A stretch of DNA of 64,000 bases from Lachnospiraceae bacterium (GTDB lineage: Bacteria > Bacillota > Clostridia > Lachnospirales > Lachnospiraceae), in contig CAJTBF010000003.1 in assembly GCA_910574195.1 (NCBI GenBank), positions 213,874 through 277,873 of the forward strand. The letters run 5' to 3'. Made by a program: the position numbers and the translations under genes. Shown here one piece after another: positions 26,693 to 36,332 of this stretch. Below the pieces are notes generated by a model that was given only the letters and a program-made list of their open reading frames with translations, made no database searches and had not been told where the DNA came from. The first letter of the stretch is position 1. The number at the start of each line of letters is the position of its first letter.

Positions 26693-28896
26693 TCCCTGAT
26701 ACGCTCGGTCAGACTTGTATAACGTTCCTGTTCGCTTTTGTTTCTGATCATTTCCTGAAATACGCTTTCACTCCCTACAATTGTCAAACACTTCTTTGCT
26801 CTTGTCACTGCCGTATACAAGAGATTCCGGTTATACAGCAGCTTCGGTCCCGGAAGCAGCGGCAGAATCACAGCAGGGTACTCACTTCCCTGCGATTTAT
26901 GCACCGTAATGGCATAAGCCAGTTCCAATTCATTTACCATATCAAATGCATATGTTACCTTCCGGTGTTCATCATATTCTACTTCCAATGTCTCTTCATA
27001 TGTATTGATTCCTGACACAATCCCCATATCACCATTGAAGATTCCCAATCCTTTATCCACTACAATTCCGTTCTCTGTACGGACTTGCCATTCCAACTGA
27101 TAGTTATTCTTAATCTGCATCACTTTATCTTTGATCCGAAAGATTCTTCCACCAATTTCCTGTTCCTCTTTCCCCGGTGCCGGCGGATTCAGGTAACGCT
27201 GCAAAAGTGTATTCAGACGCTCTACTCCCAAAAGCCCTTTTCGTGTCGGTGTCATCACCTGAATCTCCTCCGGAGAGGCTCCCACGTATCGGGGAAGTTT
27301 TTCCTGGACCAGGGCGATCACCACGCGTAGAATGATATCGGCATCACTCCGCCGGAGAAAGAAAAAATCCCGGCTTTTATTATCCAGGGTAACCATCTGC
27401 CCGGCATGAATTTTATGTGCATTCAACACAATATCACTTTCTCCGGCCTGCCGGAAAATCCGTGTCAACGTCACTACCGGAAAACATGCCGACAAAATAA
27501 TATCCCGCAATACACTTCCCGGCCCCACGGAAGGAAGCTGATTTACATCTCCTACCAGGACCAGGCGCGTACCTGCCACAAGCGCCAAAAGCAGCGCATG
27601 CATCAAAGGAAGATCTACCATGGACATCTCATCAATGATAATTACATCTGCTTCCAGAGGATTTTCCTGATTCCGCTGAAACCCACCGCGATTTCCCTCC
27701 TCCTCCGGATTCCCGCTCACTTCCAACAAACGATGAATGGTCTGTGCTTCATACCCCGTGGCTTCTGTCATCCGCTTAGCCGCCCGTCCCGTAGGCGCCG
27801 CCAGCAGAATACTCATCCCTTCACTCTCAAAAAAACGGATCATGGTATTGATTGTTGTTGTTTTTCCCGTACCGGGTCCCCCGGTCAATACCAGCAGACC
27901 ATGCTTAATGGAGGCAATTACCGCCCGGTGCTGCATCACATCCAGTGTGATTTCTTCCCGCTCCTCTACCTTTCGGAGCCGTGTTTCCATCAGCGTTTCC
28001 GGCATCTCGCAATCTATATTCAAATCATGCAGCATCCTGGCCGTATTCAATTCCATATAATAATAATGAGACGGATAAATCCGTATCTCTTCTCCGGCTT
28101 TTTTCCGTACCGTTTTCCGATCCATGCAGAGATCCATCACATATTTTTCTATATCCGAAATCTCCACACCCAAAAGCTGCCCGGCCCTTGCGGCCAATAC
28201 CTCCTGCGGCAGATAGATATGCCCCTCTCCCACTGCCTGCTGCAAAACATAAACCAGGCCGCTGCGAATCCGGAATTCCGACTCCGCATGGATTCCCACT
28301 CTGGATGCAATCTCATCTGCCGTCTTAAAGCCAACCCCATCAATGTGATCTGCAAGCTGATAAGGATTTTCCTCCAAAATCTGATAGAGTTTCGTTCCAT
28401 AAAATTCATAAATCTTCATCGCCAGTGTCGTTGTAATTCCGTAACGCTGCAGATAGATCATTGCTTTACGCATCCCTCTCTTTTCCTCCACCTGCACCGC
28501 AATCTCTCTGGCCTTCCGCTCACTGATTCCCTTAATTTCCGTCAGACGCTCCGGTTCTTCCTCTATAATCCGAAAGGTTTCCTCTTTGAAACGACTTACA
28601 ATCCGACCCGCCAGCGCCGGACCAATCCCTTTTACCGCACCGGAACCCAGATACCGTTCCATAGATGCCAGATCCTCCGGCTCTTTTATTCTATGAGAAA
28701 CTACTTTCCATTGCAGACCATAAACCGCGTGCATGATATATTCCCCCTCCAGTTCCAGTAATTCGCCTTCACTGATGTAATGAAAATTCCCCACACAGGT
28801 CAGTTCCCCATCCTCATTCTCCAGATTGAACACCGTATATCCGTTCTCTTCATTCCGAAATACAATATGTCCCACATAACCGGTTACAGTCTCCAA
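26686..28896 (-). CDS. recD2: RecD2-type 5'-3' DNA helicase
   Basis: This SF1B helicase acts in DNA repair and lacks RecB/RecC partners. The N-terminal region has the OB and helix-hairpin-helix parts (EPERLTEIKGISERKAREIA). Walker A reads LTGGPGTGKTTTIN, Walker B DVIIIDEMSMVD, motif III VGDVNQLPSVGPG, and the C-terminal motif VI is TVHKSQGSEYP with LLYTAVTRAKKCL. The start is a TTG (28894-28896) with AAGGAGAG upstream. A longer TTG start seven codons upstream overlaps that site. At 736 aa it matches RecD2. A terminator lies between it and mreB upstream, so it forms its own unit with comF. Confidence 0.93.
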   Translation of the reverse strand: METVTGYVGHIVFRNEENGYTVFNLENEDGELTCVGNFHYISEGELLELEGEYIMHAVYGLQWKVVSHRIKEPEDLASMERYLGSGAVKGIGPALAGRIVSRFKEETFRIIEEEPERLTEIKGISERKAREIAVQVEEKRGMRKAMIYLQRYGITTTLAMKIYEFYGTKLYQILEENPYQLADHIDGVGFKTADEIASRVGIHAESEFRIRSGLVYVLQQAVGEGHIYLPQEVLAARAGQLLGVEISDIEKYVMDLCMDRKTVRKKAGEEIRIYPSHYYYMELNTARMLHDLNIDCEMPETLMETRLRKVEEREEITLDVMQHRAVIASIKHGLLVLTGGPGTGKTTTINTMIRFFESEGMSILLAAPTGRAAKRMTEATGYEAQTIHRLLEVSGNPEEEGNRGGFQRNQENPLEADVIIIDEMSMVDLPLMHALLLALVAGTRLVLVGDVNQLPSVGPGSVLRDIILSACFPVVTLTRIFRQAGESDIVLNAHKIHAGQMVTLDNKSRDFFFLRRSDADIILRVVIALVQEKLPRYVGASPEEIQVMTPTRKGLLGVERLNTLLQRYLNPPAPGKEEQEIGGRIFRIKDKVMQIKNNYQLEWQVRTENGIVVDKGLGIFNGDMGIVSGINTYEETLEVEYDEHRKVTYAFDMVNELELAYAITVHKSQGSEYPAVILPLLPGPKLLYNRNLLYTAVTRAKKCLTIVGSESVFQEMIRNKSEQERYTSLTERIREF

Positions 28897-28970
28897 TATA
28901 CTCTCCTTCCTGTACAAAATTCTCGTGTAAATTGTTCCTGGCTTTCGCTTCCAGAATAAAATATAGAAAA

Positions 28971-29002
28971 CAGGACCGGCGCCATCGCGGAGCCCGTCCC
29001 TG
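28971..29002 (-). terminator. Rho-independent terminator of mreB
   Basis: On the minus strand, CAGGGAC pairs with GTCCTG around a GC-rich loop, then TTTTCTATATTTT follows. It lies 19 bases after the mreB stop, between mreB and recD2. Confidence 0.75.
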
Positions 29003-29020
29003 AAAGCCTTTCTGAAACTG

Positions 29021-30010
29021 TTAAAAGTCCTTTCTTCCGCTCATGAATTCCACAAACTGTCCCGTTCCGATGGCTACTACTTTCATCGGATCTTCTGCCG
29101 TCATGGTACGAATTCCTGTGCGCTCTTCAACCAGTTCTTCCAACCCCCGCAGCATTGAGCCGCCTCCGGTGAGTACGATTCCACGATCCAAAATATCTGC
29201 TGAAAGTTCCGGCGGAGTCTGTTCCAGCACGCTGATCACTGCCTCTACAATCTGACTTGTCGTCTCCCGGAGCGCTTCTTCTGTCTCGGTAGAAGTTACC
29301 ATGACCGTCTTGGGAAGTCCTGTAACCAGGTTCCTTCCTCTCACTTCAATGGATTCTTCTTCTACCAACGGATATGTGGTCCCAATCTTAATCTTAATAT
29401 CCTCCGCCGTCATCTCCCCGATCAGCAGATTATGCTTCTTGCGCATATAACGCACAATTGCCTCGTCAAAATCATCTCCGGCCAGTTTGATAGACGTATT
29501 CACCACGGCCCCTCCAAGAGAGATCACAGCAATATCCGAGGTACCGCCCCCCACATCTACAATCATATTCCCACAGGGTTTTGAAATGTCAATTCCCGCG
29601 CCAATCGCGGCCGCCACCGGTTCCTCAATTAAATGGACTTCCCTTGCCCCCGCTGCAAAAGTTGCTTCTTCTACGGCTTTCTTTTCCACTTCCGTTACAC
29701 CACTTGGTACACAGATACTGATTCTGGGTTTTTTAAACATCCGTCTGCCTACGGACTTCTGCACGAAATACTTGATCATCTTCTCTGTAACTGTATAATC
29801 TGAAATAACACCTTGGCGCAATGGGCGTACCGCCACAATATTTCCCGGAGTCCTGCCCAGCATCAAACGCGCCTCTTCTCCAATTGCCTTGATTACATTG
29901 GTGTCTTTATCAAATGCTACTACCGAGGGTTCCTTCAGGACAACTCCTTTTCCCTTTACATAAACGAGAACACTCGCAGTTCCCAGATCTATTCCGATAT
30001 CTACAGACAT
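29021..30010 (-). CDS. mreB: Rod-shape determining protein, MreB/Mbl family
   Basis: This actin-like ATPase polymerises under the membrane and organises wall elongation. It opens with SVDIGIDLGTASVLVYVKG (phosphate-1 motif), has MIVDVGGGTSDIAVISLGG (phosphate-2), and the adenosine motif GIVLTGGGSMLRGLEELV. It is 329 aa with AGGGAGAG before the ATG. No mreC or mreD follows, so it is more likely the solitary Mbl or MreBH-like paralogue than the mreBCD copy. A terminator follows directly. Confidence 0.9.
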   Translation of the reverse strand: MSVDIGIDLGTASVLVYVKGKGVVLKEPSVVAFDKDTNVIKAIGEEARLMLGRTPGNIVAVRPLRQGVISDYTVTEKMIKYFVQKSVGRRMFKKPRISICVPSGVTEVEKKAVEEATFAAGAREVHLIEEPVAAAIGAGIDISKPCGNMIVDVGGGTSDIAVISLGGAVVNTSIKLAGDDFDEAIVRYMRKKHNLLIGEMTAEDIKIKIGTTYPLVEEESIEVRGRNLVTGLPKTVMVTSTETEEALRETTSQIVEAVISVLEQTPPELSADILDRGIVLTGGGSMLRGLEELVEERTGIRTMTAEDPMKVVAIGTGQFVEFMSGRKDF

Positions 30011-30147
30011 AAAAAACTCTCCCTTCTAAATCTATCCCTTCCACAAAAGGCACGTCCCTTTCTCATTCTCCTTTGTACTCTTTCTGCCTCTTTTGGCATT
30101 GCTGCCTGTTTTCTGCCAAACGTACAGCAATCTTTTGATACCATAGT

Positions 30148-30182
30148 ATACAGAAAATCTGCCAGCGACGGGTTTTCTGTAT
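30148..30182. repeat. 10-bp inverted repeat upstream of mreB
   Basis: ATACAGAAAA (30148-30157) and TTTTCTGTAT (30173-30182) form a stem around GC-rich sequence. The core resembles repeats near 20873-20940, suggesting a dispersed family. It lies in the 477-base gap between uvrA and mreB (30011-30487), which holds no convincing gene. Confidence 0.45.
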
Positions 30183-30318
30183 TTTATCCGGAACATTTCC
30201 CACCGACAGAAGAACCTTCTTAGATTCCCTGCCAACAGAAAAGCTTTTTGGCTGCTTACCCGGGTATTGGTTTTTATCCGTCTGTTTATCTGTTATTTTT
30301 AATCGTACTTTATAAATC

Positions 30319-30423
30319 CGCATAAGCGGACAGCTTTCGCTGTCCGATAAGGTATACCCACGGGGCATCCCGTATCTCAATGCTTCGCATAAGCGGACAG
30401 CTTTCGCTGTCCGATAAGGTATA
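30319..30423. repeat. Twin 38-bp repeats with internal hairpins (REP-like)
   Basis: Two identical 38-base units (30319-30356 and 30386-30423) lie in direct orientation with a 29-base spacer in the uvrA-mreB gap. Each contains the stem CGGACAGC / GCTGTCCG around TTTC. Conserved paired hairpins like this resemble REP elements. No coding potential is evident. Confidence 0.7.
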
Positions 30424-30487
30424 GTATAATCAATTCTCCGGAAATTGGAAAGTACTTTTTTGTATTTTCCTGATTTTATTTTTTATA

Positions 30488-33334
30488 TTAGTTTTTCTTA
30501 AGAACCGCCGCAATATACTGTCCGGTGTAAGATTTTTTATTTTCTGCAATTTCCTCCGGAGTTCCGGCAGCTACAACCGTTCCGCCCTTATCTCCTCCTT
30601 CCGGGCCAATATCAATGATATAATCTGCCGTCTTTATCACATCCAGATTATGTTCAATTACAATCACCGTATTTCCGTCATCTGCCAGCCGGCGCAAAAT
30701 TTCCGTCAGTTTATGCACATCTGCAAAATGCAGCCCTGTTGTCGGTTCATCCAGTATATACACTGTCCTGCCGGTACTCCGCTTACTCAATTCCGCCGCC
30801 AGCTTGATTCGTTGTGCTTCCCCGCCGGACAATTCGGTAGAAGGTTGTCCCAGCTTGATGTAAGACAATCCCACATCATATAATGTTTCCATTTTCCGAT
30901 GAATGCTCGGAACATTTTCAAAAAACTTTACCGCCTCTTCTACCGTCATGTTCAATACATCATAAATGTTCTTTCCTTTGTACTTTACTTCCAATGTTTC
31001 ACGGTTATAGCGTTTTCCCCCGCACACCTCGCAGGGTACATAAACATCCGGCAAAAAGTGCATCTCAATCTTCAAAATGCCGTCTCCGGAACATGCTTCG
31101 CATCTCCCGCCTTTTACATTAAAACTAAACCTTCCTTTTTTATATCCTTTTGCTTTTGCATCCGGCGTAGAAGCAAACAGATCCCGAATCAGATCAAACA
31201 CCCCCGTATAAGTTGCCGGATTCGAACGCGGAGTTCTTCCAATCGGCGACTGGTCAATGGCAATCACCTTATCCACCTGTTCCAGCCCCTCTATTCTCCT
31301 GTGTTTTCCCGGAATCGTACGGGCACGATTCAGTTCTTTGGCCAACTTCTTGTACAAAATCTCATTAACCAGAGAACTTTTTCCTGAACCGGATACCCCG
31401 GTCACGCACGTCATAATTCCCAAAGGGAACTCCACATTGATATTCTTTAGATTATTCTCCTGCGCTCTTATGACTTTCAGATATCCTGCCGGTTTTTTCC
31501 GTACTTCCGGCACCGGAATCCTTTTTCGGCCACTCAGATAGTCTCCGGTAATGGAACCTTTGCACGCCATAATTTCCTGCGCGGTTCCCACTGCCACAAC
31601 TTCCCCGCCATGCGCCCCGGCCCCCGGACCAATGTCTACCACACAATCCGCCGCCAGCATGGTATCCTCATCATGCTCTACCACGATCAGAGAATTTCCC
31701 AGATCTCGCAGCCGTTTCAATGTGTTCAAAAGTTTATCATTATCTCTCTGATGCAGGCCGATACTCGGCTCATCCAGGATGTAGGCTACTCCGACCAATC
31801 CGGATCCGATCTGCGTTGCAAGACGGATCCGCTGTGCTTCTCCGCCGGAAAGCGAACCGGTTGCCCGTGACAATGTCAGATAATCCAACCCTACATCGTT
31901 CAGGAAACGGATCCTGGCCCGAATCTCCTTTAAGATCTGATCTCCGATCATATGCTGCGTATTGGTCAGTTCCAGGTGTTCCAGAAACTCCTGCAGTTTG
32001 TCAATGGAAAATGCAGTAACCTCTGCAATATTCTTTCCCCCTACCGTCACCGCAAGCGCCCCCTGTTTCAGACGTTGTCCTTTGCATTCCGAACAGGGCG
32101 TAATATTCATGAACGTCTCATATTCCGCCTTGGACGCCTCGGAATGTGTCTCCCGGTATCTCCGCTCCACACTCCGTATCAATCCCTCAAAGGCTACATC
32201 GTACACGCCTTCCCCGCGTTGCCCGCGATAGTGTACTTTTACAGATTTTCCATTGGTTCCATAGATGAGAATATCATGAATCTTTTTGGGATATTCCTCA
32301 AACGGTGTGTCCAAATCAAACCCATAAGTTTCACAAAGCGCCATGAGAATTGCGTTGGTAAAACTCCCCTTCTCTGCACAGGACTGCCATCCCATCACCG
32401 CAATTGCTCCCTGATGGATACTCAAAGAAGGATCCGGAATCATTAATTCCTCGGAAAATTCCATTTTATAGCCCAAACCAAAGCAGGAGGGACAAGCCCC
32501 AAATGGATTATTAAAAGAAAAACTTCTCGGCTCAATCTCTTCAATACTGATTCCACAGTCCGGGCAGGAAAAACTCTGGCTGAAATTCATTGGTTCCCCG
32601 CCAATCACATCTACAATCAGCAAACCTTCTGCCAGACTTAACACACTCTCCACCGAATCCGCCAGTCTTTTTTCAATCCCTGGCTTTATAATCAAACGAT
32701 CTACAATAATCTCAATGTTATGTTTGATATTTTTATCCAGCGTAATCTCTTCTGATAGTTCATACAAATTCCCGTCTACACGAACCCGTACGTATCCACT
32801 GCGCTTCGCCCTCTCCAGTAGTTTCACATGAGTCCCTTTTCTTCCCCGTACTACCGGCGCCAGCAGCTGGATTCTGCTCCCCTCCGGCATAGACATAATC
32901 TGATCCGTCATCTCATCCACAGACTGCTTTTTGATCTCTTTGCCGCATTTCGGACAGTGCGGAATTCCCACTCTGGCATACAGAAGCCGGAAGTAGTCAT
33001 AGACTTCTGTTACGGTTCCTACGGTAGAACGGGGATTATGATTGGTGGATTTCTGATCAATCGAAATTGCAGGAGATAATCCCTCAATACTCTCCACATC
33101 CGGTTTTTCCATCTGCCCCAGAAACTGCCGCGCATAGGAAGAAAGTGATTCCATATACCGGCGCTGCCCTTCCGCATAAATCGTATCAAATGCAAGAGAA
33201 GATTTCCCGGAACCGCTTAGACCGGTCAGAACAACCAATTCATTCCTGGGGATGTCCACATCGATGTTCTTCAGATTATTTTCATTTGCCCCCCGTATTT
33301 TTATATACTTTCTTGCGTCCATTTTTATTCCCAT
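30488..33334 (-). CDS. uvrA: Excinuclease ABC subunit A
   Basis: UvrA recognises DNA damage and loads UvrB in nucleotide excision repair. The 948-aa protein has two ABC ATPase cassettes: Walker [19 protein letters not shown] near residue 38 and [18 protein letters not shown] near 648, signatures [15 protein letters not shown] and [15 protein letters not shown], and zinc-finger cysteines ([23 protein letters not shown]). The start ATG has AGGAGA. It follows uvrB in the usual order (80-base gap), so both should be transcribed from the LexA-marked promoter upstream of uvrB. Confidence 0.98.
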   Translation of the reverse strand: MGIKMDARKYIKIRGANENNLKNIDVDIPRNELVVLTGLSGSGKSSLAFDTIYAEGQRRYMESLSSYARQFLGQMEKPDVESIEGLSPAISIDQKSTNHNPRSTVGTVTEVYDYFRLLYARVGIPHCPKCGKEIKKQSVDEMTDQIMSMPEGSRIQLLAPVVRGRKGTHVKLLERAKRSGYVRVRVDGNLYELSEEITLDKNIKHNIEIIVDRLIIKPGIEKRLADSVESVLSLAEGLLIVDVIGGEPMNFSQSFSCPDCGISIEEIEPRSFSFNNPFGACPSCFGLGYKMEFSEELMIPDPSLSIHQGAIAVMGWQSCAEKGSFTNAILMALCETYGFDLDTPFEEYPKKIHDILIYGTNGKSVKVHYRGQRGEGVYDVAFEGLIRSVERRYRETHSEASKAEYETFMNITPCSECKGQRLKQGALAVTVGGKNIAEVTAFSIDKLQEFLEHLELTNTQHMIGDQILKEIRARIRFLNDVGLDYLTLSRATGSLSGGEAQRIRLATQIGSGLVGVAYILDEPSIGLHQRDNDKLLNTLKRLRDLGNSLIVVEHDEDTMLAADCVVDIGPGAGAHGGEVVAVGTAQEIMACKGSITGDYLSGRKRIPVPEVRKKPAGYLKVIRAQENNLKNINVEFPLGIMTCVTGVSGSGKSSLVNEILYKKLAKELNRARTIPGKHRRIEGLEQVDKVIAIDQSPIGRTPRSNPATYTGVFDLIRDLFASTPDAKAKGYKKGRFSFNVKGGRCEACSGDGILKIEMHFLPDVYVPCEVCGGKRYNRETLEVKYKGKNIYDVLNMTVEEAVKFFENVPSIHRKMETLYDVGLSYIKLGQPSTELSGGEAQRIKLAAELSKRSTGRTVYILDEPTTGLHFADVHKLTEILRRLADDGNTVIVIEHNLDVIKTADYIIDIGPEGGDKGGTVVAAGTPEEIAENKKSYTGQYIAAVLKKN

Positions 33335-33414
33335 CTTTTATCTCCTGTTCTGCCTTTGATTATTCCTACCTATCCCCTGACGGATATACTCATAAAGTTT
33401 TACTTTCTAACGAT

Positions 33415-35418
33415 TCAGGAATCTTCCAGATCATGCAGCGCTTTCTTCAATTCAACCAATTGATCTCTCAACTCCGCTGCCGCTTCAAAATTCAACTCCG
33501 CCGCCGCCTTTTTCATCTTCTTTGTCACTTTATTGATCATTTTTTCCAGCTCTTCCCGGCTCATAGATTCCAGATCCTTTTCCATCTGCATCTCTTCGGT
33601 ATCTACTTTCTGAGAAATACTGATCAGATCCCGCACCGCTTTACGAATTGTCTGAGGAGTAATTCCATGCTCCTCATTGTACTGCATCTGAATCTCCCGG
33701 CGGCGCCTGGTCTCTTCTATGGCCATCCGCATAGAATCTGTCATTACATCTGCGTACATAATCACATGACCTTCCGCATTCCTGGCTGCACGTCCGATTG
33801 TCTGAATCAAAGAAGTACCGGAACGCAAAAAACCTTCCTTGTCCGCATCTAAAATGGCCACCAATGTAATCTCCGGAATATCCAACCCCTCCCGGAGCAG
33901 ATTAATTCCTACCAATACATCAAATACATCCAAACGCATATCCCGGATGATCTCTGTACGTTCCAACGTATCTACATCGGAATGCAGATACTTCACCCGG
34001 ATACCGACCTCGCGCATATAATCCGTGAGGTCCTCTGCCATCCGTTTCGTCAATGTCGTAACCAGTACTTTATTCTTCCCGGCAACTTCCTTATTTATTT
34101 CCCCAATCAAATCATCGATCTGCCCTTCTACCGGACGTACCGATACTTCCGGATCCAGGAGTCCTGTCGGACGAATCACCTGCTCTGCGCGGAGAAGTTC
34201 ATGTTCTTCTTCATAAACACCCGGTGTGGCCGATACAAACAACATCTGGTTTATTTTACTTTCAAACTCTTCGAAATTCAAGGGGCGGTTATCCTTTGCG
34301 GAAGGAAGTCGGAATCCATAATCCACCAAGGTAGATTTCCTGGATTGATCTCCATTATACATCCCGCCAATCTGCGGAACTGTCTTATGTGATTCGTCAA
34401 TCATCATAATAAAATCATCCGGGAAATAATCAATCAGGGTATACGGAGGCTGCCCCGGTTCTAACCCGGCCAGATGCCGGGAATAATTCTCAATACCCGA
34501 ACATACTCCTGTCTCTTTCAGCATCTCAATATCAAAGTTTGTCCGTTCCGCAATCCGCTGCGCCTCCAGCAGCTTATCCTGGCGCTTGAATTCTTTTACA
34601 CGAATTTCCAGCTCTTCCTCGATCGCTGTCACGGCCCGTTTCATATTTTCCTGATCTACCACATAATGAGACGCCGGAAAAATCGCAATGTGTTTCAATT
34701 CATCTTTGATTTCCCCTGTTAAAATGTCAACTTCTGTAATCCGGTCAATCTCATCTCCGAAAAACTCCACCCGGATCGCAGTATCCGTCTCATACGCCGG
34801 AATCACTTCCAATACATCCCCGCGCACCCGGAAAGTCCCCCGGTGAAAATCCATATCGTTACGGTCATATTGGATCTCAACCAGCTTCGCCATCAGCTCG
34901 TCCCGCTCTCTCGTCATTCCCGGCCGCAAAGAAATGACCATATTCTGATAGTCTACCGGACTCCCCAGACCATAAATGCAGGATACACTGGCAATAATAA
35001 TAACGTCCCGTCTCTCGGCAAGCGACATGGTGGCGGAAAGCCGCAGCTTATCGATCTCGTCATTGATGGAAGAATCCTTGGCAATGTACGTATCGGAAGA
35101 AGGGACGTACGCTTCGGGTTGATAGTAATCGTAATAGGAGACAAAATACTCGACTGCATTTTCAGGGAAAAATTCCTTGAACTCACCGTATAATTGTGCA
35201 GCAAGGGTCTTATTGTGCGCTATTACCAAAGTCGGCTTGTTCAGCTTCTGGATGACATTCGCCATGGTAAAGGTCTTACCGGAACCCGTAACCCCCAGTA
35301 AAGTCTGGCATTGGTTGCCTTCCTGGAATCCTTTGACAAGGGCTTCGATGGCCTGTGGCTGGTCTCCGGTTGGCTCGTAATCACTGTGTAATTTAAAGAC
35401 ACTTTGTGCATCCTGCAC
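33415..35418 (-). CDS. uvrB: Excinuclease ABC subunit B
   Basis: UvrB is the damage-verifying helicase of nucleotide excision repair. Walker [18 protein letters not shown], the beta-hairpin [18 protein letters not shown], helicase motif [13 protein letters not shown] and [12 protein letters not shown] are diagnostic, and the C-terminal UVR motif [20 protein letters not shown] interacts with UvrC. The start is GTG at 35416-35418 with GGAGG eight bases upstream. A TTG five codons upstream overlaps the ribosome site. The 5' leader from the promoter is about 170 bases and holds a hairpin. Confidence 0.98.
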   Translation of the reverse strand: MQDAQSVFKLHSDYEPTGDQPQAIEALVKGFQEGNQCQTLLGVTGSGKTFTMANVIQKLNKPTLVIAHNKTLAAQLYGEFKEFFPENAVEYFVSYYDYYQPEAYVPSSDTYIAKDSSINDEIDKLRLSATMSLAERRDVIIIASVSCIYGLGSPVDYQNMVISLRPGMTRERDELMAKLVEIQYDRNDMDFHRGTFRVRGDVLEVIPAYETDTAIRVEFFGDEIDRITEVDILTGEIKDELKHIAIFPASHYVVDQENMKRAVTAIEEELEIRVKEFKRQDKLLEAQRIAERTNFDIEMLKETGVCSGIENYSRHLAGLEPGQPPYTLIDYFPDDFIMMIDESHKTVPQIGGMYNGDQSRKSTLVDYGFRLPSAKDNRPLNFEEFESKINQMLFVSATPGVYEEEHELLRAEQVIRPTGLLDPEVSVRPVEGQIDDLIGEINKEVAGKNKVLVTTLTKRMAEDLTDYMREVGIRVKYLHSDVDTLERTEIIRDMRLDVFDVLVGINLLREGLDIPEITLVAILDADKEGFLRSGTSLIQTIGRAARNAEGHVIMYADVMTDSMRMAIEETRRRREIQMQYNEEHGITPQTIRKAVRDLISISQKVDTEEMQMEKDLESMSREELEKMINKVTKKMKKAAAELNFEAAAELRDQLVELKKALHDLEDS

Positions 35419-35467
35419 AAAAATCACCTCCAAAATCTATATTAAAAAAGTTCTCCTATTAGGCAGA

Positions 35468-35519
35468 AATTCGTCGAGGCACATCTTCCGATTTTTGTAA
35501 AATTGCCTTTCGACGAATT
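35468..35519 (-). promoter_or_regulatory. Hairpin in the uvrB leader
   Basis: AATTCGTCGA plus GGCA (35519 down to 35504) pairs with TGCC plus TCGACGAATT (35481 down to 35468) in the 5' leader, about 50 bases upstream of the uvrB start. The stem is long but not followed by T residues, so it is more likely an RNA structure affecting stability or translation than a terminator. Function is unknown. Confidence 0.45.
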
Positions 35520-35610
35520 TTGTTCACTAATTTCATTTTCCCGGACTGGGTATAACCAACCGGACGGCATGGAGCTACCGTTCCAAAACAATACTCCAAA
35601 AAGTACTCTG

Positions 35611-35639
35611 ATTATAGCACATGGTTTTTTATTTGTACA
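35611..35639 (-). promoter_or_regulatory. Promoter of uvrBA
   Basis: On the minus strand TGTACA (35634-35639) and a perfect TATAAT (35611-35616) are separated by 17 bases. This predicts a start near 35604 and a leader of about 185 bases ahead of uvrB. Confidence 0.65.
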
Positions 35640-35659
35640 GATGAAAACGAGAAATTTTA

Positions 35660-35685
35660 GAACAAATGTTCCAAAACACCTGTTC
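35660..35685. promoter_or_regulatory. Two LexA-like boxes upstream of uvrBA
   Basis: GAACAAATGTTC (35660-35671) is a perfect GAAC-N4-GTTC palindrome, and AAACACCTGTTC (35674-35685) is a second, weaker copy two bases away. These match the Gram-positive LexA (DinR) operator. They lie about 20 and 35 bases upstream of the -35 element rather than over it. Confidence 0.6.
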
Positions 35686-35698
35686 TTTCGTAAAAATA

Positions 35699-35729
35699 GG
35701 AGTACTCTCGTTTTTGACGAAAATACTCC
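35699..35729. repeat. Hairpin between the accessory region and uvrBA
   Basis: GGAGTACTCTCGT (35699-35711) and ACGAAAATACTCC (35717-35729) form a stem with 11 of 13 pairs. On the minus strand it is followed by TATTTTTACG, so it could weakly terminate transcription arriving from the accessory genes. Confidence 0.4.
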
Positions 35730-35925
35730 TTTCACTTCAAATTGCCACCCGTCTTCGCAAATCTATACAGCCAGAAAATCCAATGCACCCTCCGTTATTT
35801 CTTTGCTCTGTACCGGCAGCCCAGCTTTTTCCCGACTATCTGCCGCTTCTGTATCTGCCATAAGCGCTGCGCCGTTTTTCCAATTTGGTAGCCATTATCA
35901 AACCCGATTACATACTGGCTGCTAC

Positions 35926-35991
35926 TTAATCACGCACGCCTTTAATCTCCATAGGCGTCCATTGTTCTTCCCTCGCATCATATCTCGCCAT
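35926..35991 (-). pseudogene. Decayed gene remnant (21-codon ORF)
   Basis: A well-placed GGAGG precedes an ATG at 35989-35991, but the frame stops after 21 codons (MARYDAREEQWTPMEIKGVR plus one more residue). The start looks like the N-terminus of a small mobile-element protein, but no body follows. Further downstream (about 35925-35750) broken frames contain YVIGFDNGYQIGKTAQRL. This stretch up to 36020 has no intact gene and probably marks decayed DNA at the edge of the accessory region. Confidence 0.45.
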
Positions 35992-36020
35992 TATGTACAC
36001 TGCCTCCTTCTCTCCCTGCT

Positions 36021-36284
36021 TTAATCAACTTTTTTCAAATACTCTATAAGCGGCTGGATATCATGCCCCACAAGCACAACTTTCCCCTCCTTATGATTGC
36101 CAAGCGGCTCATACCTCATTGTGTTTTCAAAATAAACTGGCTCGTATCTCCATCCGTTCAGGATAACCTCGCCTTTCTTCACATACTCCACGCTAATCCC
36201 TGCATCCTCCATCTGCAGGATATGTTTAATAAATATACCCCACAGACGGTCAATCTTCACCTGTTTTGAACATATGTAAGTCAT
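36021..36284 (-). CDS. Hypothetical protein, 87 aa
   Basis: I do not recognise this family. The protein is soluble, has no cysteine pair beyond one near the start (MTYICSKQVKIDRLWG) and is rich in beta-prone segments (GISVEYVKKGEVILNGWRYE). GGAAGGGAG lies properly before the ATG. It follows the DUF4942 methyltransferase gene by about 48 bases and is the last intact gene of the accessory region before uvrBA. Expression with its neighbours is likely. Confidence 0.55.
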   Translation of the reverse strand: MTYICSKQVKIDRLWGIFIKHILQMEDAGISVEYVKKGEVILNGWRYEPVYFENTMRYEPLGNHKEGKVVLVGHDIQPLIEYLKKVD

Positions 36285-36332
36285 TTCTGCACTCCCTTCC
36301 TAAAATCTCTAATTTACATTTCCCATAGAACA

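Noticed and set aside
27406..28761. 451-codon ORF antisense to recD2
   Set aside because: It is a shadow of a strongly conserved helicase gene and has His/Cys/Arg-biased composition typical of antisense frames.
30063..30380. 105-codon ORF on the minus strand upstream of mreB
   Set aside because: It runs through repeat hairpins, has no ribosome site and no recognisable protein features.
35442..35735. 97-codon ORF on the minus strand upstream of uvrB
   Set aside because: It covers the promoter, LexA-like boxes and leader hairpin, lacks a ribosome site and has no coherent protein pattern.
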